Assembly (NCBI GenBank): GCA_027066695.1
Contig: JAMONE010000017.1
Location: forward strand, 1 to 11,247
Direction: 5' to 3'
Length of the DNA: 11,247 nt
DNA from: Micavibrio sp.
Lineage (GTDB): Bacteria > Pseudomonadota > Alphaproteobacteria > Micavibrionales > Micavibrionaceae
Shown: positions 1 through 4,937 of the stretch, in pieces
Numbering within the stretch: the first letter of the stretch is position 1
Layout of the letters: every line of letters starts with the position of its first letter
The notes under the pieces: generated by a model
What the model was told of the DNA's origin: nothing
Database searches by the model: none
The model's input: only the letters and a program-made list of their open reading frames with translations
Translations under genes and position numbers: made by a program

Positions 1-1
1 T

Positions 2-112
2 GCGTGGGCAAATTTAAAGCAAGCCATAAAATCAAATAAGCATCAATTTGAAAGTTTCGAGACGAATCTTGCTGCTCAAATTCAAATTATGAATCATTCT
101 AATATGGCTTAG
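2..112 (+). CDS. Possible C-terminal end of an unidentified plus-strand gene (partial)
   Basis: An open frame enters from the left edge and runs 36 codons to a TAG at 110-112. The peptide is helix-prone and polar (begins AWANLKQAIK, ends MNHSNMA) and contains no recognisable domain. The other plus-strand frame checked from base 1 closes after 13 codons. If real, this is the tail of a gene convergent with the minus-strand unit, whose last stop is at 140, leaving 27 bases between them. A 36-codon opening in AT-rich DNA can occur by chance, so this is a weak call. A perfect 10-bp palindrome (AGCTATAGCT, 111-120) overlaps the stop, but no T-run follows it, so I do not call it a terminator. Confidence 0.35.
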   Translation, partial: AWANLKQAIKSNKHQFESFETNLAAQIQIMNHSNMA

Positions 113-139
113 CTATAGCTTCATGACAGGCCCTACAAT

Positions 140-778
140 CTACCTAATCATTTCAGAAGGATTTTCTCTAAGTATTAAATCACTAATACTATTGCCCTCA
201 TATTCTTTTAACCTTTTCCTTAACGCTTCTTTCTCTTTTTCTAGAATCATAATTTTTCGTTCTAAACTTATAATTACACTTTCATATTCAATTTCTACAT
301 AAGTTATCATTTTATTATCATTACTCGGCATTAAGAACTGCTCAGAAGAGTTTTCATTAGAGCCGTTTGATTTTAATTTATGCCTATCTAAAAAACTCGA
401 TTGCTTTAAATCATTATCTACAAATTCAGTATTTTCTTCCATTTCTTGATTAGCGTCAGTAACAACATCATCTATTTTTTCATTAACGGTAGGTATTTCA
501 CTACTTTCACCACCCTTTAGTGCGGCGGGTAACGTTTTGCTTAAGGAAACATTTTCTTTTAATTCATCGGGATCGGACATATTTTCAACAATAGGTTCAC
601 TAACACTATCTATTTCTTCATTCTGGGATCCAAATAAAAAATCTTCAGCAGAAAGCATAACGTCTGGTGATACCTGAGCATTTGTTTGCGCATAAGATGG
701 TACTGAAAAATAGGTACTCGCAACAAGACAAAGCAATCCATTCAACAAATAACACATTTTAATTTTTTTTACAGCCAT
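140..778 (-). CDS. Secreted acidic protein with C-terminal coiled coil, function unknown
   Basis: I do not recognise this 212-residue protein. Seen: a Sec-type signal peptide with a basic start (MAVKKIK), a hydrophobic stretch at about residues 9-25 and a probable signal peptidase I site after SYA (residue 30). The mature part, about 31-155, is rich in Glu, Asp, Ser and Asn, looks disordered and lacks cysteine. Residues about 160-195 form a charged coiled coil with spaced Leu/Ile (YESVIISLERKIMILEKEKE). It is therefore likely periplasmic or surface-exposed. The ATG at 778 is preferred over a TTG six bases upstream, and the ribosome binding site is weak. It starts 21 bases after the TolC-family gene ends and closes the four-gene unit, so it is probably co-transcribed and may be an accessory or substrate of that apparatus. 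Role is inference only. Confidence 0.75.
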   Translation of the reverse strand: MAVKKIKMCYLLNGLLCLVASTYFSVPSYAQTNAQVSPDVMLSAEDFLFGSQNEEIDSVSEPIVENMSDPDELKENVSLSKTLPAALKGGESSEIPTVNEKIDDVVTDANQEMEENTEFVDNDLKQSSFLDRHKLKSNGSNENSSEQFLMPSNDNKMITYVEIEYESVIISLERKIMILEKEKEALRKRLKEYEGNSISDLILRENPSEMIR

Positions 779-799
779 ACACAAAACAATGAACCTATT

Positions 800-2188
800 C
801 TATTTCCACGCAGTTTTTTCATCACTATCTTTTATTCTACAGGCTTCACAAAAATAATATTTTTTGATAATACCAGTCTCAATTAATAAACGATAAATAT
901 TAGAATAAAGATCAGCTTCTAACTTATGCCTTCTAACTCGTGAATTTTTTAATTTCTCTTCACTATCAATAAGGTCAATAATATTAATATCCCCAAGATC
1001 AAAATTAACATCATTAATTTTTTTAACACTTTCATTTGATACTATTTCAAGATCAGTAGCTTTTATATTTTCTTGCAATGATATAATTTGATTATAGGAT
1101 AACTTTATATCCCGCTTCAATCTTTTCATAATTTTTTTATCTTTAATTTCTAATTCCTTATATTGACTTCGTACTTTTCCAATATTTGCCTTACGTGAAA
1201 AGCCATCAAATATTTTATAATTTAGCTGCAAAAGAGCCGCGGCAGAACTAGTTCTGCCAGTTTTACCGCCATCATTTTCTTTTTCTTCAACCTCAAGCTG
1301 AAAACTTAATTTTGGATATAATTTACCTTTTTCAGAATTTATTTTATGATCCACAGAGCGTTTATTAGATTCATTTAAAATCATGTTAACATTATTTTCC
1401 CTTGCATACTTCACATAAAATCCCAAATTAATGTTTTCTGGGTCTAGCATATCAGGGGCAACCGCCGTAAAGTCTGGTAAATTTCCAGTTAAATATTCTA
1501 GATTACTCATAGCATCATTTAATGATGAACGTGCCTCTGTTAATTCTGAATGTGCCATTGCCATGCGAGCTCTTGTATAATCAACCGAAGCTCTACTAGT
1601 TGCTCCAGCCTCAAATAATTTTGAAACAACACCAACAACATTTTCTATACTTTTATAATAAGCTTGAACCTCCATCAATGCTCTTTGATAATGAAAAATA
1701 TCCAAATAATATTTAACACATTCAGATAACACTTTTTTAATTTTAATATCTGCCTGTATCTTAGAAGAATGGCTCAATGCTTTTTGTGCTTTTATTTCTT
1801 GTGTTGTCGAAAAGCCGTCAAATAAAAGCTGCTTCACAACCAACATAGCTTCGCCAGAATTATTAGTTTGTGATTTACCGGCGGCCACCCCTCCAGCAGG
1901 GCTATTATACTGTCTTCCCCATGCCGCATTTAATTTAACTTGCGGGTAATATGCAGCCTTTGCATCATCTACCATATAAGAACTTTGTACTACTTTTTCC
2001 TTAGCCATTTTTATATCTGGATTATTATCTAAAGCAAACATGACTATACTAGATAACGACATTTGATTTAAATAATCACTGGCCTCAGATGAAGGAATGG
2101 GACACGCAAAAAGTAATAGGAGAGCAAATAAAATATTATATATTTTACTCTTTATATTATTTAAAGACATATTATTAAATTTAATCAT
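800..2188 (-). CDS. TolC-family outer-membrane efflux/secretion channel
   Basis: About 462 residues, the usual size for TolC-type trimeric channels that span the outer membrane and periplasm. A signal peptide occupies about residues 14-36 (hydrophobic core ILFALLLLFACP, likely cleavage after SSEA). Two outer-membrane-efflux repeats follow: the first includes LDNNPDIKMAKE, AAYYPQVKLNAAWG and LLFDGFST; the second includes GKLYPKLSFQLEVEE and YKIFDGFSRKANIGK, then a helical part with LGDINIIDLIDSEEKL. The paired FDGFS motifs and the D..LIDSEEKL stretch resemble type I secretion TolC/LapE-like proteins more than RND-pump OprM types (recalled, not searched). The ATG at 2188 overlaps the MotB-like stop by 8 bases; an ATG at 2170 is an alternative, and no strong SD decides. 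The extreme C-terminus carries an unusual CEAC pair. Partners for secretion (ABC ATPase, HlyD adaptor) are not in the window, so the cargo is unknown. Confidence 0.9.
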   Translation of the reverse strand: MIKFNNMSLNNIKSKIYNILFALLLLFACPIPSSEASDYLNQMSLSSIVMFALDNNPDIKMAKEKVVQSSYMVDDAKAAYYPQVKLNAAWGRQYNSPAGGVAAGKSQTNNSGEAMLVVKQLLFDGFSTTQEIKAQKALSHSSKIQADIKIKKVLSECVKYYLDIFHYQRALMEVQAYYKSIENVVGVVSKLFEAGATSRASVDYTRARMAMAHSELTEARSSLNDAMSNLEYLTGNLPDFTAVAPDMLDPENINLGFYVKYARENNVNMILNESNKRSVDHKINSEKGKLYPKLSFQLEVEEKENDGGKTGRTSSAAALLQLNYKIFDGFSRKANIGKVRSQYKELEIKDKKIMKRLKRDIKLSYNQIISLQENIKATDLEIVSNESVKKINDVNFDLGDINIIDLIDSEEKLKNSRVRRHKLEADLYSNIYRLLIETGIIKKYYFCEACRIKDSDEKTAWK

Positions 2189-2849
2189 TTGTTTTTCTTT
2201 TAACAGTAAGTTTAGCCCAATTATATGTATCATTAATTTTTACAGAATCAATTACGTTAGCCTTAATTATATTGCGAGGTAATTCCTCAATTTTTAAAAT
2301 TTCATTGCGTATGTTAAACAATCTAGCCAATGCTACTTCACGAGCGATTGACTTAGTTGCTGCATTTTGTGACTTTCCAACTTCAACATGAACTATATAT
2401 TTACCAGTAAGAAGTTTAGATTTATGTGTATCAAAAAACATTTCTATTTCCTCTTTAGTTTGATCTACCACCGTAATTGAACTAACCCCAAAATAAATGG
2501 TTAAAGTCATTTTATCTTTAGATAAGTCAAAAGCTTGTTCATCAGACTCCTCTAATTGTTCTCCATGTGATATTCCATTGCCTTCTAATTGCTCTTGTAA
2601 TTCTTTGTTTTTAGCACTAAGTCGTTTTATTTCTTTCTTTAAATCTTTTTTATTATCTTGTTGTATAGAAGACTTAATTTGAATCTCTGACTGATGGAGT
2701 ATTTTACTTTTATAAATAATAGTATGAAAATAAAGAGATGTTGAAACAATCATTAAAAAGAAAACAAACATGATAACAACAGCTGACAGTATATCAACAA
2801 ATCCAGGCCATGCTAATGTAGCAAGATCATCTTCTCTACGTTCTGACAT
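2181..2849 (-). CDS. MotB/OmpA-like inner-membrane motor partner with degenerate periplasmic domain
   Basis: About 222 residues. The N-terminus has a short cytoplasmic segment (MSERREDDLATLAWPG), then a single membrane helix, about residues 17-40, starting FVDILSAVVIMFVFFLMIV. The WPGFVD-LS pattern matches MotB-like proteins paired with MotA/ExbB-type channels in alphaproteobacteria. Asp19 sits where MotB has its ion-binding aspartate. A charged coiled coil follows (about 50-92), then a small domain (about 112-218) with a helix containing ATKSIAREVALARLFNIR. That helix is reminiscent of the OmpA-like peptidoglycan-binding fold, but I cannot find the conserved Asp of that family. Inferred role: it conducts protons with the upstream channel and transmits motion to the periplasm. 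The ATG at 2849 is preferred over a TTG at 2864. It lies 27 bases after the channel gene and overlaps the TolC-like start by 8 bases, suggesting translational coupling. Confidence 0.8.
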   Translation of the reverse strand: MSERREDDLATLAWPGFVDILSAVVIMFVFFLMIVSTSLYFHTIIYKSKILHQSEIQIKSSIQQDNKKDLKKEIKRLSAKNKELQEQLEGNGISHGEQLEESDEQAFDLSKDKMTLTIYFGVSSITVVDQTKEEIEMFFDTHKSKLLTGKYIVHVEVGKSQNAATKSIAREVALARLFNIRNEILKIEELPRNIIKANVIDSVKINDTYNWAKLTVKRKTND

Positions 2850-2876
2850 ACATATTTCTTTCAAACATCATGTTAC

Positions 2877-4763
2877 TCAAGATTTTGTTTTATCTTTTTT
2901 AGAAAAAACATTAAAAATTGAATTGTTTTTCTTCATTTTATCTACCAGCACACTCATTTGGTTTACTAATCCATACATTTCCTCCTTATCTTTAGAATTT
3001 TTTAAATAAGATTTAATACCACTAATTTCAAAAATTAAAGCACTTTGCTCTTCTACAAATTTGCTTAATAATTCCTTCATTTCACTATTTTGAACAGCTG
3101 ATATTTTTGCACTGTTTTCTTGTGATTTTAAAAGGTTTTCAACAGATACATACCCATCTGATAAAGATAGATATCCAGTATTAATCACTTTATTCATTTC
3201 TTTAATAGTTTCATTAAGTGACAATGAAACATTTTCAACAGACACATATCCATCTGATAAAGATAGATATCCAGTATTAATCACTTTATTCATTTTTTTA
3301 ATAGTGTCATTAAGCAATAATGATGTATTTTCGAATGAGCGTGTTCCTGAACTCATTTCCAATACATGGACACGAAGGCAATCTAGTGTCGCCTTTAGCT
3401 CCTCTTGTTGTCCTTGAATTTGTGAAGCAAAATTCTGATTAGCCACAGCACTAGTATCTAAACTATTCGTGATATTTGTCACATGTCCATCAAAATTACC
3501 AGTAGTTTTTCTTATGGAGGAAACCTCAATATTAACATTATCCAAAGATGTATTTAAATTATCTATTTTAGAAGCAACCTTATTAGAACCTTCACGAGTA
3601 ATCAGGCCATTATTTTTAAGGTTTTGATTTATTGACAAAAGCGTTTCATCAATAACTAGCTGTCGGTTACACATTAACTCTGTATATTGTAGAATACCCG
3701 TAGAATTACTTTCAGCTTTAGCTAATGAAGTAAACAATTGCTCCATACGCTTATTCATTCTATTAGACAAAAATACAAAGCTGGCCAACCATGCCTTAAG
3801 ATCATCTCCAGCGGGTAACTCCTTGTTTTTAGCTAATTCTTGCATTTTATTTGTTGGTTTTGGGATGTGCTCATCTATCCAACGACTGACATCTTCAATA
3901 AATTTGTTCTGCGCCTTTCCGCACAAAAAATTAATAAAACCAATTAGCAAAGAACCCGATAACCCAAATAAGGAGGAGCTAAATGCAAGCCCCATACCCT
4001 GAAGAGGTGCAGAAAGAGAAGAAATAAAACCTGACATTTGTTCTTCCATATCAACATCACCGTCTCCCATTGATGACATCATTGACATCGCTTCACCGAC
4101 AGAATCTATCGTTTTTAAAAGACCAAGGAACGTTCCTAAAAGACCAAGCATTACCAACATACCAGCAAGAAAACCAACTCCACTCATATTAAGCCTAGCA
4201 CGGTAACCAAATTTTGACTTCACAAGACGCGCTTCATTATCCGTAAACTGAACTCTTCCATAATGTTTAATCTTATCAACAACCTCCTTCATCTGCTTTA
4301 TATCCATAAGAAATCCCTTTGTATGCAGGAGATGTTGCATACGCTTAATATCACTAGAAGACACATTCCCAATCTCAGCCAAGGCATCAAGCTCAACCAT
4401 AAAACCAGATGAACGCCACAATAAAAAGTTATTATAGATAGCGCGGGCGACAGCAAAAAAAAGAATGGACAATATCAGACTATTTAAAGGGACGTTTGTT
4501 TCAAAATATCTATACAGGCTGCTCCACCCATAAAAAACCAACCCAACAACGACAGCTAATACAAATAATATTGTTGGTGTTACATAGTAAAAAATAGAGG
4601 TCCTTATCACCCCGAATTTACTTGCTTTTTCTTTCTCTAGACGCTTTTTACTAAATAATAAAGCATTGCATAACTTTAATAAATAATTAAACACGAGAAG
4701 AATACCTTTTAAACAAAACAGCGATGATAAACAAAAAATTATTCCTTTGAAAAACAGATACAT
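2877..4763 (-). CDS. MotA/TolQ/ExbB-family proton-channel protein with long coiled-coil tail
   Basis: 628 residues, more than twice a typical MotA or ExbB. Hydrophobic segments lie at about 7-31, 57-80 and 93-112, with a cytoplasmic loop at about 115-190. The channel core follows: helix 192-216 with LGLLGTFLGLLKTIDSVG and helix 252-282 with PLQGMGLAFSSSLFGLSGSL, the signature of the family's pore helices. The linker between them is acidic and Met-rich (about 226-243). From about 300 to the end the protein is a polar, Leu/Ile/Asn-rich helical tail, predicted cytoplasmic from the topology, with a duplicated 32-residue unit at 479-542. The domain plan (channel core plus long cytoplasmic tail) recalls ZorA of Zorya defence, but ZorC/ZorD/ZorE genes are absent. 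The ATG at 4763 is the first possible in-frame start (a TGA lies two codons upstream) and has a poor SD; a GTG at codon 24 behind AAAAGG is an alternative. First gene of the four-gene unit. Confidence 0.88.
   Translation of the reverse strand: MYLFFKGIIFCLSSLFCLKGILLVFNYLLKLCNALLFSKKRLEKEKASKFGVIRTSIFYYVTPTILFVLAVVVGLVFYGWSSLYRYFETNVPLNSLILSILFFAVARAIYNNFLLWRSSGFMVELDALAEIGNVSSSDIKRMQHLLHTKGFLMDIKQMKEVVDKIKHYGRVQFTDNEARLVKSKFGYRARLNMSGVGFLAGMLVMLGLLGTFLGLLKTIDSVGEAMSMMSSMGDGDVDMEEQMSGFISSLSAPLQGMGLAFSSSLFGLSGSLLIGFINFLCGKAQNKFIEDVSRWIDEHIPKPTNKMQELAKNKELPAGDDLKAWLASFVFLSNRMNKRMEQLFTSLAKAESNSTGILQYTELMCNRQLVIDETLLSINQNLKNNGLITREGSNKVASKIDNLNTSLDNVNIEVSSIRKTTGNFDGHVTNITNSLDTSAVANQNFASQIQGQQEELKATLDCLRVHVLEMSSGTRSFENTSLLLNDTIKKMNKVINTGYLSLSDGYVSVENVSLSLNETIKEMNKVINTGYLSLSDGYVSVENLLKSQENSAKISAVQNSEMKELLSKFVEEQSALIFEISGIKSYLKNSKDKEEMYGLVNQMSVLVDKMKKNNSIFNVFSKKDKTKS
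3136..3327 (-). repeat. Two-copy 96-bp in-frame tandem repeat within the channel protein tail
   Basis: Copy boundaries are 3136-3231 and 3232-3327, and a third TTTTC at 3328 marks the next period. By eye about 10 of 96 positions differ, mostly at one end. Each copy encodes 32 residues (479-510 and 511-542) that share MNKVINTGYLSLSDGYVSVE exactly. The period is a multiple of three, so the duplication lengthens the tail without breaking the frame. Confidence 0.95.
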
Positions 4764-4937
4764 CCATCATCAACGCTACAAGGCAACCTTTCAATAGAAT
4801 TATTAACCATGGTATGTAATCATCCACATAAAACTTGCTCCCACCTCTTTGAAAGCAATGAAAATAGTGCATCAAGAGAAAAGCAAGGTGTTTATTTACC
4901 TTAATTAATCTAAATTTTAAAAATCAGCAGCAATAAT
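4764..4937. other. Intergenic gap between the cco locus and the MotA-like unit
   Basis: This 174-base AT-rich gap separates the ccoI stop from the channel gene start and is where ccoS would be expected, but no CcoS-like frame is present. A weak inverted repeat (AAGGT/ACCTT, 4885-4902) has no T-run after it. A strong SD-like GAGGTGGGAG (4838-4847, minus strand) lies in the gap but precedes short frames rather than the channel gene. No convincing -35/-10 pair was found, although a promoter for the downstream unit could be here. Confidence 0.4.

Noticed and set aside
111..120. Palindrome AGCTATAGCT as terminator or operator
   Set aside because: Too short, no loop, no T-run, and it overlaps a possible stop codon; such palindromes arise by chance.
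2116..2127. Lipoprotein signal in the TolC-like protein (LFAC)
   Set aside because: A cysteine follows the hydrophobic core, but the Phe at -2 is atypical and a good signal peptidase I site (SSEA) lies just after, so ordinary secretion is more likely.
2877..4763. Zorya defence system (ZorA/ZorB)
   Set aside because: The tailed MotA-like and MotB-like pair fits in outline, but no ZorC, ZorD or ZorE is present and the next genes are TolC-like and secreted. Kept only as a structural analogy.
800..4763. Classical ExbB/ExbD or TolQ/TolR with TonB/TolA
   Set aside because: No TonB, TolA, TolB or Pal gene is present, and the partner protein has the MotB-like WPGFVD pattern and a coiled coil instead of a short ExbD fold.
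4885..4902. Inverted repeat AAGGT/ACCTT as a ccoI terminator
   Set aside because: Only a 5-bp stem with an AT loop and no following T-run.
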